Assembly: GCA_963829485.1 (NCBI GenBank)
Contig: CAWHIK010000010.1
Span: forward strand, 310,001-374,000
From: JBGPQJ01 sp963829485
GTDB lineage: Bacteria > Chloroflexota > Anaerolineae > Anaerolineales > Villigracilaceae
DNA: 64,000 nt
Direction: 5' to 3'
Shown piece by piece: positions 46,106 to 54,873 of this stretch. The position numbers and the translations under genes were made by a program. Below the pieces are notes generated by a model. The model saw only the letters and a list, made by a program, of their open reading frames with translations. It had not been told where the DNA came from and searched no databases. Each line of letters starts with the position of its first letter. Position 1 is the first letter of the stretch.

Positions 46106-48004
46106 ATGGGAAAAATCATTGGTATCGATCTGGGGACAACCAACAGCGTTGTGGCCGTTATGGAAGGTGGAACACCCACGGTCATCACTACAGCTGAAGG
46201 CGGCAGATTGTGCCCGTCTGTGGTCGCGTTCAATAAGAATGGCGAGCGCATGGTCGGTCAGACCGCTAAACGACAGTCGGTGATCAATTCCGAAAATACC
46301 ATCTATTCCATCAAGCGATTTATAGGACGACGATTTGAAGAAGTATCCAATGAACGCAAGATGGTTCCTTTTCAGGTGATCGAGGGACCGACCGATGATG
46401 TGCGCGTTAAAGTTCCGATGACCGGCAAGGAATACAGCCCGCAAGAAATTTCTGCCATGGTGCTGGCAAAACTAAAGGCGGATGCAGAAGCCTATCTGGG
46501 CGAAGCAGTCACCGAGGCGGTTATCACAGTCCCGGCGTATTTCAATGACTCCCAGCGTCAGGCTACCAAGGATGCGGGTCGTATCGCAGGTCTGGAAGTC
46601 AAACGAATTATCAATGAGCCGACGGCCTCTGCGCTGGCCTATGGCCTCGACAAGAAAACGAATGAAACCATCCTGGTCTTTGACCTGGGCGGCGGCACGT
46701 TCGACGTGTCGGTGCTCGAGGTCGGCGAGGGTGTGATCGAGGTCAAATCCACCAACGGAGATACCCATTTGGGCGGCGATGACTGGGACCAGAGAATCGT
46801 GACCTGGGCAGCCGACGAATTCAGGAAACAGGAAGGCATTGACCTGCGCAACGACCGCCAGGCTCTCCAGCGCCTTCGAGAAGCGGCTGAAAAAGCCAAG
46901 ATCGAGCTTTCCAGTATGATGGAGACTGAACTTAACCTGCCTTACATCACTGCGGATGCCAACGGTCCGAAGCACCTGGTTGTCAAATTATCTCGCGCCA
47001 AGTTCGATCAGATGACTGATGACCTGCTCAAGCGATGTGTCGCCCCCTTTGAAAATGCTCTGAAAGATGCTGGCCTGAAAGCCAGTGACTTGAACGAAGT
47101 TGTATTGGTGGGCGGTTCAACCCGCATGCCCATGGTTCAGGATCTGGTCCGTAAGATGACCGGAAAGGAAGCCAACAAATCCGTCAATCCCGATGAAGTT
47201 GTTGCGGTCGGCGCGGCCATCCAGGGCGGTGTTCTGGGCGGTGAAGTGCGCGACATCCTGCTGCTCGATGTGACTCCCCTCTCCCTGGGTGTGGAAACGC
47301 TGGGAAGTGTCATGACCGTCATGATCGAACGTAACACGACCATTCCCGTGAAGAAGACGGAAACCTATTCAACGGCGGCAGACAGCCAGACCGCAGTGGA
47401 TATCCACATCCTGCAGGGTGAACGCCCGTTGGCAAACGACAACATGTCCCTCGGCCGCTTCCGGTTGGATGGCATCCCCCCGGCTCCGCGCGGTGTTCCT
47501 CAGGTCGAAGTGACTTTCGATATCGATGCCAACGGCATCTTGCACGTGACTGCCCGCGATAAGGCGACAGGCAAGGAACAAAAGATCACCGTAACTGCCT
47601 CGACCAACCTTAACAAGCAGGATATCGAGCGCATGGTCCAGGAATCGCGCCAGCACGAGGCGGAAGACAAGAAGCGCCGTGAGTTGATCGAGGTCAAGAA
47701 TACTGCGGACAGCTTTGTCTACCAGACCGAGAAAGCTCTGCGGGACTTGGGAGAAAAAGTCCCTGCCAACGATCGTAGCAACATCGAAGGGAAAATCGCC
47801 GACTTGAAATCTGCATCACAAACGGACGATGTGGAGCGAATCAAGAAGGCAACCGAGGAAGTTCAAAACGCCTTCTACGCCCTGAGCCAGATGCTCTATG
47901 GACAGGGACAGCAGCCTCAGCCGGAGGGCGGACCATCCACACCTCCGCCTCCACCCCCATCGGGAAATGGCGATGTGATCGACGGCGAGGTACGCGACGC
48001 CTAA
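46106..48004 (+). CDS. dnaK: Molecular chaperone DnaK (Hsp70)
   Basis: 632 residues, the usual length. ATPase signatures IGIDLGTTNSVVAVM, VFDLGGGTFDVSVLEV and VLVGGSTRMPMVQ, then the substrate domain with LLLDVTPLSLGVETLGSVMT and a tail rich in Pro/Gln/Gly (QGQQPQPEGG...) ending EVRDA. AAGGAG precedes the ATG. No grpE or dnaJ next to it, so the chaperone partners lie elsewhere. A possible heat-shock half-site CTTGAGT occurs about 45 bases upstream, but a full HAIR or CIRCE element is not present. Confidence 0.97.
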   Translation: MGKIIGIDLGTTNSVVAVMEGGTPTVITTAEGGRLCPSVVAFNKNGERMVGQTAKRQSVINSENTIYSIKRFIGRRFEEVSNERKMVPFQVIEGPTDDVRVKVPMTGKEYSPQEISAMVLAKLKADAEAYLGEAVTEAVITVPAYFNDSQRQATKDAGRIAGLEVKRIINEPTASALAYGLDKKTNETILVFDLGGGTFDVSVLEVGEGVIEVKSTNGDTHLGGDDWDQRIVTWAADEFRKQEGIDLRNDRQALQRLREAAEKAKIELSSMMETELNLPYITADANGPKHLVVKLSRAKFDQMTDDLLKRCVAPFENALKDAGLKASDLNEVVLVGGSTRMPMVQDLVRKMTGKEANKSVNPDEVVAVGAAIQGGVLGGEVRDILLLDVTPLSLGVETLGSVMTVMIERNTTIPVKKTETYSTAADSQTAVDIHILQGERPLANDNMSLGRFRLDGIPPAPRGVPQVEVTFDIDANGILHVTARDKATGKEQKITVTASTNLNKQDIERMVQESRQHEAEDKKRRELIEVKNTADSFVYQTEKALRDLGEKVPANDRSNIEGKIADLKSASQTDDVERIKKATEEVQNAFYALSQMLYGQGQQPQPEGGPSTPPPPPPSGNGDVIDGEVRDA

Positions 48005-48018
48005 AGGAAAAAACTTAC

Positions 48019-48047
48019 CGGGCAGCCATTTGGCTGCCCGATTTTTT
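48019..48047 (+). terminator. Terminator of dnaK
   Basis: CGGGCAGCCA-TT-TGGCTGCCCG then ATTTTTTA. A ten-base palindrome with a six-T run. It overlaps the stop region of the convergent transglycosylase gene and may serve both. Confidence 0.93.
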
Positions 48048-48753
48048 ATTGGGTAATCCGTAGTTTTTCTCTCGCCTTGATGCACATGCCACTGGCGCGG
48101 CTGAGCCATTCATTTAATCGAGCGCTCTCTGCAGCGCCCGCAGCGGCATCCGAATAAATCCCTGTCCCCCAGTAGATATAGCGTTGTGTTTCCTCTGCCC
48201 ATTGATTCTGCGGCTTGCTGATGACGCTGATCCCACCGTTGTAGCCTGCCATCGCAAGACCGGCGTTGCCCTCGGCAGCGATCAGAGATCGTTGTAGATA
48301 AGCCATCCCGCGGCGGGCATTGGTGTCCGGGTCGTAGGGATTGTCCAATGCGGCAAAATGAAAGGGCATCACCTGGAAAAGCCCCATCGCGCCTGCTGAT
48401 GAACGTGCTTCGGGATTCCCGCAGGATTCAATCTGCATCACCGTTGCCACCAGATTAGGGTCAAGGTTGTACTCCGCAGCCCAACGCAGGATCTGGTTCT
48501 CCCAGAACTGGATTTCCGGAGTAAAGATGGGGGAGATGGAATGTGATTTTTCCCCGGCGGAAAAATTTTTTGGAACCAGATTGGTTCCAGGAGAACTGGA
48601 ATCCGGCGCGAACTTACCCAGGAAAATCAGAAAGCTGATTCCTACCACCAGTGCCATTAGGGGCGGGAGTGCAAAACCAGAGAGACAGCCTTGGCCTTCG
48701 GCTGTCTCTCTGTGCCGGTTGGCATTGCGATATGTCAGTCGGGCAGTGGGCAT
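48046..48753 (-). CDS. Lytic transglycosylase (SLT family), membrane anchored
   Basis: Up to 235 residues. One N-terminal hydrophobic helix (MALVVGISFLIFLGKFAP) and a C-terminal SLT domain (about 85-205): ILRWAAEYNLDPNLVATVMQ, IESCGNPEARSSAGAMGLFQ with the catalytic Glu, and LAMAGYNGG. It cleaves peptidoglycan glycans between MurNAc and GlcNAc. The start is not certain: the frame opens at 48753, but 48681-48709 holds a perfect ten-base hairpin and a second possible start, ATG 48657, directly precedes the helix. Neither has a clear ribosome site. Confidence 0.86.
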   Translation of the reverse strand: MPTARLTYRNANRHRETAEGQGCLSGFALPPLMALVVGISFLIFLGKFAPDSSSPGTNLVPKNFSAGEKSHSISPIFTPEIQFWENQILRWAAEYNLDPNLVATVMQIESCGNPEARSSAGAMGLFQVMPFHFAALDNPYDPDTNARRGMAYLQRSLIAAEGNAGLAMAGYNGGISVISKPQNQWAEETQRYIYWGTGIYSDAAAGAAESARLNEWLSRASGMCIKAREKLRITQ

Positions 48754-48801
48754 GGATGATCCGTGAAATATACTCTTGGTATTCTATCGATGATGTGCTC
48801 T

Positions 48802-49527
48802 TTAGGCGGTATACCCTGTGTCGTCATAGTCCACTGATTTTGCGGAATAGGTCGTCTCCGGGCGCTTGTAGGTCGACTGGGACAGGGGAGTGCGCGGCTG
48901 CGGGCGGTAGGCCGCGAGCGATGCACCGGAGCGGACGGATTGACTCCCGGACGATTGAGTCTGCGGACGGACAGGTGTGCTGGTTGTTGCCATCGGTCGC
49001 CGCGGGCGTGAATCACCCCGGAAGAGCCGGTCTCCCATGCTTGAGAACGTACCGATGATCAGGATGCGGATGACCCATACCATCACAGCGACGAAAATCG
49101 GTACCGCGGTCATCATGGTCGATGATTCGATGACAGCTGTCCCTGCGATCTGCCGATTCTCCATCGCCACGGAAACACCCCACCAGGTGAGGGTGGCATT
49201 CATTGCCGCAGCCAGAAGCCAGGCACCGAACAGGTACCAGACCTCCGCCGGTTCCTCGCGTCCCTGTTCGGGAGTGAAGATGCGCGCGATGCCGGCGAAA
49301 TCGATCCCGCAAAACGCCAGAGCGAGAATGGTCGCCCACTGGATCCCCAGGAAAGTCAGATCCCCGAGGACATCCTGGAGCGCAAATTGGGTGGTGCTGT
49401 AATTAAAGATCTCAAAGGCGAGAAGCGCGCCGAAGATCATGAACCCAAAAACGGATCCGCGATGGCTCATGACTTTAGTCCAAATCTGTCCGAGATTGAT
49501 ATTTTGAAAACTGCGGGTTGCGTTCAT
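48802..49527 (-). CDS. Four-helix membrane protein behind a LexA-like box
   Basis: 241 residues with four hydrophobic segments (FGFMIFGALLAFEIFNY, FLGIQWATILALAFCGIDF, YLFGAWLLAAAMNATLTWW, AVPIFVAVMVWVIRILIIG) and a polar tail rich in Ser/Arg/Pro/Thr (about 175-241). The family is not recognised. AGGAGG precedes the ATG. The upstream region carries TATAAT and GAAC-N4-GTTC, so expression may respond to DNA damage. Confidence 0.66.
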   Translation of the reverse strand: MNATRSFQNINLGQIWTKVMSHRGSVFGFMIFGALLAFEIFNYSTTQFALQDVLGDLTFLGIQWATILALAFCGIDFAGIARIFTPEQGREEPAEVWYLFGAWLLAAAMNATLTWWGVSVAMENRQIAGTAVIESSTMMTAVPIFVAVMVWVIRILIIGTFSSMGDRLFRGDSRPRRPMATTSTPVRPQTQSSGSQSVRSGASLAAYRPQPRTPLSQSTYKRPETTYSAKSVDYDDTGYTA

Positions 49528-49545
49528 TTGAGCCTCCTGAAAGTA

Positions 49546-49571
49546 GAACGAGTGTTCGATAACGCATTATA
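49546..49571 (-). promoter_or_regulatory. Promoter -10 and LexA-like operator
   Basis: GAAC-GAGT-GTTC at 49546-49557 is an exact copy of the Gram-positive-type LexA core GAACNNNNGTTC. On the minus strand TATAAT is at 49566-49571, so the box covers the first transcribed bases. A looser repeat AGAA-CATTTA-TTCT (49571-49584) overlaps the region upstream of the -10. Confidence 0.55.
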
Positions 49572-49651
49572 GAACATTTATTCTATTTAAGTCAATACCC
49601 AATTGCGGTCATTAATGACCAAATTATCACTCGGCTAATCCCAATCATCCT

Positions 49652-49679
49652 TTGACTTTACTCACGGGTCGGTTAAAAT
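49652..49679 (+). promoter_or_regulatory. Promoter of the creatininase-ligA unit
   Basis: TTGACT (49652-49657) and TAAAAT (49674-49679), 16-base spacing. The predicted start of transcription is near 49686, downstream of the ATG at 49683, which favours the later ATG at 49701. Confidence 0.58.
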
Positions 49680-49700
49680 GACATGGAGAAAAGGAATACC

Positions 49701-50822
49701 ATGACTGAATTCTTCCAATTCGACGAATTGACCTTCCCTGAAGTCGCAGCTCTACCGAGGGAGACTCCGCTCATACTCCCCGTCGGCTCGGGATATGACC
49801 AAAGTGCATTGGCAGAAGCCTGGGGAAGCCCGGACCGCATCGGTGTGTTACCCGCATTACCTTTCGGGTGGCCGGGAAGCGGATTGCCAACGCCCAAACC
49901 CATCTTCAGCGCGATAGTGCGAAACCTCGTTGGCAATATGACGGAAGATGGGTTCACGGATGTTCGTGCTGTTGTGGCACATGACGGGTGGATCGAACCG
50001 GATATCCCCCAGCTCACCGTGAAGTCCTCCGGGACGTATCCGCTGCTCCCTCCGGATTCAGACCGGGAGAAAGTGATCCTCATCCCGGTTGGACATACCG
50101 AACAGCATGCCTATCACTCTCCGCTTTCGACGGACACCATCATCATCGAGGCGATTTGCAAGGGTGCAGCCCAAACCGCTCCTGATGTATGTGCGACTTT
50201 GCCGGCATATCCCTATGGAGTGAGCACTCACCGCCGCTACCTAGCCGGGACGTTCAACGCCGGTGGCCGGGCGTTCGAGGATTTTTGGGGTGCGGTCATC
50301 GATACGATGGTCGGGCGGGGCTTCTCGCGGTTTTACTTCAACAGCGGTCATGGTGGCAACGGTTCATTCCTTGTGACGGTGGTTAAATATGCAGGTGAAA
50401 AATATCCGACGATCTTCGCGGCGACCACCTGGCTTTACTTGAACAGCCCTGAGGGGATTGCGGCACTGGATGCCAAACGCGAATCACCGATTGGCGGGAT
50501 GGGACATGCCTGCGAATTGGAAACTTCCCTGATTCTCGCCCTTCGCCCCGAGTTGATCTATCTCGACCGCGCAGTGGATGAAATGAATTTCATCTCCACG
50601 CCGTCCTATTATATGGACTGGATCGAGGGAGGCGCGCTGGTTGCCAACCCGCCATGGGTCGATGACACAAAGACAGGTGCTTATGGCGCTGGTTCGCTAG
50701 GCACCGCGGAGAAAGGTCAATACTGGCTGGATGTGGCCATTCGCGAAAAGATTGGCCACTGTCACGAAATTCATGAGCAGTACCGAAGACGGCGCGCGGT
50801 CAACCCCGCTCCAAACCGATAA
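49701..50822 (+). CDS. Creatininase-family amidohydrolase with degenerate N-terminal half-repeat
   Basis: 373 residues from ATG 49701, which has AAAAGG upstream. The C-terminal two thirds is a complete creatininase-fold domain: LIPVGHTEQHAYHSPLSTDT, GTFNAGGR, NSGHGGNGSFL and HACELETSLI give the metal ligands. The first 115 residues look like a worn second copy of the same domain (LTFPEVAALPRETPLILPVG, VLPALPFGWPGSGL, FTDVRAVVAHDG), lacking the metal-binding His and Glu. Family members hydrolyse creatinine, mycofactocin precursor or formamides; the substrate is unknown. It is seven bases upstream of ligA. Confidence 0.84.
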   Translation: MTEFFQFDELTFPEVAALPRETPLILPVGSGYDQSALAEAWGSPDRIGVLPALPFGWPGSGLPTPKPIFSAIVRNLVGNMTEDGFTDVRAVVAHDGWIEPDIPQLTVKSSGTYPLLPPDSDREKVILIPVGHTEQHAYHSPLSTDTIIIEAICKGAAQTAPDVCATLPAYPYGVSTHRRYLAGTFNAGGRAFEDFWGAVIDTMVGRGFSRFYFNSGHGGNGSFLVTVVKYAGEKYPTIFAATTWLYLNSPEGIAALDAKRESPIGGMGHACELETSLILALRPELIYLDRAVDEMNFISTPSYYMDWIEGGALVANPPWVDDTKTGAYGAGSLGTAEKGQYWLDVAIREKIGHCHEIHEQYRRRRAVNPAPNR

Positions 50823-50828
50823 GGTAAC

Positions 50829-52877
50829 ATGTCAACCAAGAGCCGATACGATCATCTCAAGCAGGAAGTAAATTTCCACAACTATCGCTACCATGTCATG
50901 GATGCGCCAGTCATCAGTGATGCGGAGTATGACAAGCTCCTGGTCGAATTGAAGGCTATCGAAGCGGAGCATCCTGATTGGGTCACACCGGATTCCCCCA
51001 GCCAACGAGCCGGGGCGGCGGCATCGGAGAAGTTCGAGAAAGTTCAGCATCCGCGTCCCATCCTCAGCCTGGCGAATGCCTTTGGCGCGGACGACGCACG
51101 AGCGTGGTTCGAGCGCATTCGAAAGCTGGATGATCGGGTTGAGAAGGCGAAGTTCACCGTTGAGCCGAAGATCGATGGGTTGAGCGTTGTGCTGCATTAT
51201 CGCGATGGTCTTTTTGTCCAGGGTGCGACGCGCGGTGACGGGGAAGTGGGAGAAGATATCACCTTAAACCTACGAACAATCCGAGCCATTCCGCTGAAAA
51301 TCCCGGTGGATGACTCCAGGCCTAAACCGCCAGCCTCCCTTGTGGTGCGCGGCGAAGTGTTCATGCACACGCAGGATTTTGAAGAACTGAACCAGCGTCT
51401 CGAAGAAGCAGGGGAGAAAACCTACCTCAATCCGCGGAACACAGCCGCCGGGTCGCTGCGTCAGCTGGATCCATCCATCACCGCCTCGCGACCGCTGACA
51501 TTGTTGGTATACCAAATCATTTATTCCGGGGGAGGGCAGGTACCCACATCCCAATGGGAGATCCTCTCCTACCTGAAGGTATTGGGATTCCCCGTGACGG
51601 AGGTGGCAAAGAGATTTGACGACCTCGAATCCGCCATCGACTATACCGAAACCTGGGACAAACGCCGCGACGAGCTGGGCTATGAAGCCGATGGCATGGT
51701 CATCAAACTGGACAATCTGTCGCTTGCTGAGGAACTGGGCTACGTCGGTAAGGATCCCCGTGGAGCGGTCGCATTCAAATTCCCGGCGCGGGAAGTCACT
51801 ACGAGACTCAACAACATCGGCGTTGCTGTCGGGCGGACGGGTGTTCTCACGCCTTATGCGATGCTTGAACCTGTGGAGGTGGGGGGAGTTGTGGTCGAGC
51901 GCGCCACCCTGCACAATTTCGATTACATTTCAGAGAAGGATATCCGCCCCGGCGACCGGGTGCTGGTCAAACGAGCCGGAGAAGTGATTCCCTACGTGAT
52001 CGGTCCGGTCGTCGATGCGCGCACCGGCAAGGAAAAATCTTATGAACCACCGCAAACCTGCCCGGATTGTGGACAGCCCGTGGAGCACTTCGAAGGCGAG
52101 GTTGCCTGGTATTGCGTCAATGCAGCCTGCCCTGCTCAGTTGGTGAGAAATGTGGAGCATTTCGTTTCCAAAGGCGCGATGGATATCAACGGGATGGGCG
52201 TCAAGATCGTCGAGAAACTCATCGAAACGGGTGCAGTAAAAGATGTCGCCGATATCTATTACCTAAAGAAAGAAGATATCCTCGAAGCGGTCACCAAGAA
52301 GGATAGGAAAACGGATAAGGAACCGCCTGGAAAAATCGCGGATAATCTTCTGGCTGCCATTGCAACATCAAAAAGCCAGCCATTGAGCAGGCTTATCACC
52401 GCCCTCGGTATGCGCGGTGTGGGCGAAGTTTCCGCACGCGACCTTGCGGTTCATTTCACCTCGTTGGATAATCTGGCCAAGGCCACGATCGATGACCTTC
52501 AAATGGTCGAGGGAATCGGTCCGAACATTGCCGAAGCCATCGTGGACTGGTTCAGCCGGGAACGAAACCAAAAGGTACTGGAAAAGCTGAAGCGAGCAGG
52601 AGTCTGGCCGGTGAATGATCAGTTGCCAATAGGTAGTGGACAGTTGTCGGAGGCGCTTGCTGGGATGACGTTCGTTATCACAGGGACGCTTCCCACGTTC
52701 AGCCGGGACCAGGCAAAGGAATTCATCGAATCACACGGTGGAAAGGTTACCGACAGTGTCAGCAAGAAAACCAGTTATTTGGTGCTTGGCGAGTCGCCGG
52801 GGTCGAAATACGACAAGGCAAAAGCAATAGGGGTATCTATCATTGATGAGTCGGAATTACAAAAATTGATTGAATAA
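50829..52877 (+). CDS. ligA: NAD-dependent DNA ligase LigA
   Basis: 682 residues. The adenylation domain has the active-site motif EPKIDGLSVVLHY (Lys about 116) and the NAD-binding Ia segment (YDKLLVELKAIEAEHPDWVT). The OB-fold (GRTGVLTPYAMLEPV), four-Cys zinc finger (CPDCG...CVNAACPAQ), helix-hairpin-helix repeats (about 450-590) and the C-terminal BRCT domain (GMTFVITGTLPTFSRDQAKE) follow in the usual order. AAGGT precedes ATG. Confidence 0.97.
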   Translation: MSTKSRYDHLKQEVNFHNYRYHVMDAPVISDAEYDKLLVELKAIEAEHPDWVTPDSPSQRAGAAASEKFEKVQHPRPILSLANAFGADDARAWFERIRKLDDRVEKAKFTVEPKIDGLSVVLHYRDGLFVQGATRGDGEVGEDITLNLRTIRAIPLKIPVDDSRPKPPASLVVRGEVFMHTQDFEELNQRLEEAGEKTYLNPRNTAAGSLRQLDPSITASRPLTLLVYQIIYSGGGQVPTSQWEILSYLKVLGFPVTEVAKRFDDLESAIDYTETWDKRRDELGYEADGMVIKLDNLSLAEELGYVGKDPRGAVAFKFPAREVTTRLNNIGVAVGRTGVLTPYAMLEPVEVGGVVVERATLHNFDYISEKDIRPGDRVLVKRAGEVIPYVIGPVVDARTGKEKSYEPPQTCPDCGQPVEHFEGEVAWYCVNAACPAQLVRNVEHFVSKGAMDINGMGVKIVEKLIETGAVKDVADIYYLKKEDILEAVTKKDRKTDKEPPGKIADNLLAAIATSKSQPLSRLITALGMRGVGEVSARDLAVHFTSLDNLAKATIDDLQMVEGIGPNIAEAIVDWFSRERNQKVLEKLKRAGVWPVNDQLPIGSGQLSEALAGMTFVITGTLPTFSRDQAKEFIESHGGKVTDSVSKKTSYLVLGESPGSKYDKAKAIGVSIIDESELQKLIE

Positions 52878-52977
52878 TTGAATTGAAGCATAAATAATCA
52901 ACCTAAGACCTTAGGATTAGTATTCTTTTCGATTGATTTGTCGATTTAACTTTACGGTACGCTTAGAGGAGCATTTT

Positions 52978-53802
52978 CTAGGCTCTTAAGGTATTAAGCC
53001 CAATATGATAAAGGATATCAAATGCAATCTCTTTTTGCGTTTTATCCAATGCATTAATTGTTACACGGTAATTTCTATATGAAAATTGTAAAGCAACGTG
53101 ATTTGCCAAATCCTGTTTTTTGAGGTCTTCATTCTTGAGAAAAACATCAGCGCTACCGAGACTGGGATGCGATCCTTCATCATATTCCCAACCTACCACC
53201 TCTGATGTTTCTGCTTGGTTGAATTTTTGAACGGCTAGAATCGCTCCTTCGGAGGTTTCGTAGGATTCCACGTTGCATATCACTGTATAGGGTCCATCGA
53301 AATTACTTTTTCCTTTATTAAACTCAATTTTCCATCCATCTACTCTTCCGGTTTCAGCTATGTAACTCTGAACAGCATAGGAGGAATTGCTTTGTTTGTC
53401 TATGATTAGAATGTCGTTTGAAATGTGATTTAAATGTTCCATATAAAAAGTTTGTTTCTTGCCATTGCTATCCAGGTATGTAAAAATCGCATCTGGCGCT
53501 GGAAGGAAATAATCACCTTCCCCTGGAAAATCCTGGGAATCGCATAAGTAAACCATTGGGTCAGATTTTATCACCCGTAAATCTGGGGTGCTGGTGATAG
53601 TTGGGACAGGCTTCTGGACCTCAGTCGGTGTGACCGTTGGATGTTCAGACATGGATATTAGTGATGCCGTCGGTAGTTGAGGTTTGGTGAACGACAAAGC
53701 TACCTGTGTTTGTGCCATTGCGGTAGCGACAATTTCAGGCGAAGGTGCGCAGGAAGATATTAGCATCATAGATAAACATAAGGAAATATAGTAACTTCTC
53801 AT
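52978..53802 (-). CDS. Predicted lipoprotein, unassigned
   Basis: 274 residues. Lipobox LMLISSC, then CAPSPEIVATAMAQTQVALS, a Thr/Ala/Gln opening seen in many Anaerolineae lipoproteins, and a Pro/Thr linker (VTPTEVQKPVPTITSTPD). The remaining region (about 75-274) is a mixed alpha/beta domain with no motif I recognise. AAGGAATTG precedes ATG. It sits in an AT-rich patch together with a second lipoprotein gene of the same style; the two appear to be an operon. Confidence 0.7.
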   Translation of the reverse strand: MRSYYISLCLSMMLISSCAPSPEIVATAMAQTQVALSFTKPQLPTASLISMSEHPTVTPTEVQKPVPTITSTPDLRVIKSDPMVYLCDSQDFPGEGDYFLPAPDAIFTYLDSNGKKQTFYMEHLNHISNDILIIDKQSNSSYAVQSYIAETGRVDGWKIEFNKGKSNFDGPYTVICNVESYETSEGAILAVQKFNQAETSEVVGWEYDEGSHPSLGSADVFLKNEDLKKQDLANHVALQFSYRNYRVTINALDKTQKEIAFDILYHIGLNTLRA

Positions 53803-53817
53803 TACTCACAATTCCTT

Positions 53818-54618
53818 CTAGGGCTTGCTGATTTTGAACCATTCAATATCAACAATTACTGGTGTAACGGATAAAGAAGAAACGTTCAGTCCCACGGATC
53901 CCTCTTTGAGTTTATAAACAATTTCCCTTACTGGGCTGCCAATTAATTCCACCCCATTGACCATCAAAGTAATTTTCTCATCATCGCATATCATGGTTAA
54001 TTCGTTGGTATCGTTGCCTTGTTTCATGGCCAACGACGCACCGTTGGCAATCAGAGAATAAACAGCATTAGAAGTGTTTTTCGAGACGTAAGCATAATAA
54101 AGATACCAGACAGCATCACTGCCCACGCTAAATTCGTACCAACCCTCATCGCTTTTTCGGCAAATCAGACTTATGTTATTGGTTCTCCGGCCGCTGTTTT
54201 CTGCGCGCATGTCCAGTCTGACATTCGTATATGAAAATTGGTCATTAAAATAATAAACATAAATATTTTCATCTGCAATATTTACCTCCAGATCGCCATC
54301 TTTCACTTTCGACTTCACTTTTGATATTTGTTTCTTGTTTGGCCCATATATTTGCATTAACCAGTATTCATTTAGAGGTTGATTGAAGTCTTCAGTAAAA
54401 TACATGCTGGGGGTCGTTGCTATAGTCTGTGTAGGGGTTAAGGTTAATATAGGGGAAGGTAGACTTGTGTTAGATACTGAGATTGTAATTGGGGGAAATG
54501 TGTTTGTCGGTAACTTTGCTTGTGTAAGCGATATGGCAGTTTGAATGCTCGCTTCTGAAGAAACACATCCTACGCATGACAATATAATCGAAGATAGTAA
54601 TAGAATTTGAAATTTCAT
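53818..54618 (-). CDS. Predicted lipoprotein with concanavalin-like domain
   Basis: 266 residues from ATG 54618 with AAAAGGAA in front; a longer frame from 54708 adds 30 residues with no site. Lipobox LSCVGC, the same TAISLTQAKLPT opening as its neighbour, and a Thr/Pro linker. The main part (about 75-266; MYFTEDFNQPLNEYWLMQIY, ...YVYYFNDQFSYTNVRLDMRA) has the alternating strand pattern of a jelly-roll/LamG or DUF1080-like domain. Likely binds a carbohydrate on the cell surface. Confidence 0.7.
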   Translation of the reverse strand: MKFQILLLSSIILSCVGCVSSEASIQTAISLTQAKLPTNTFPPITISVSNTSLPSPILTLTPTQTIATTPSMYFTEDFNQPLNEYWLMQIYGPNKKQISKVKSKVKDGDLEVNIADENIYVYYFNDQFSYTNVRLDMRAENSGRRTNNISLICRKSDEGWYEFSVGSDAVWYLYYAYVSKNTSNAVYSLIANGASLAMKQGNDTNELTMICDDEKITLMVNGVELIGSPVREIVYKLKEGSVGLNVSSLSVTPVIVDIEWFKISKP

Positions 54619-54873
54619 GGTATTCCTTTTCAGATTTAACATCCCACCCTTTAGAACTAAAAGATTTTGGTAATGGAAAATCTTCCCTGGGAGTTCATAC
54701 CATTTCAATTATTGATAATGTTTACTATAACATTTCTGAAAATCGAATTCAATGGGTATTATCAAGACCCATCGCAAAGAAATCGTTGTTATTCTTTTGA
54801 GAATGCCTCATTGGTTGACAGTTCCCTTTCCCTATACTAAACTTGTCCCAATGTGGTCGTTATTGGAGGACGA

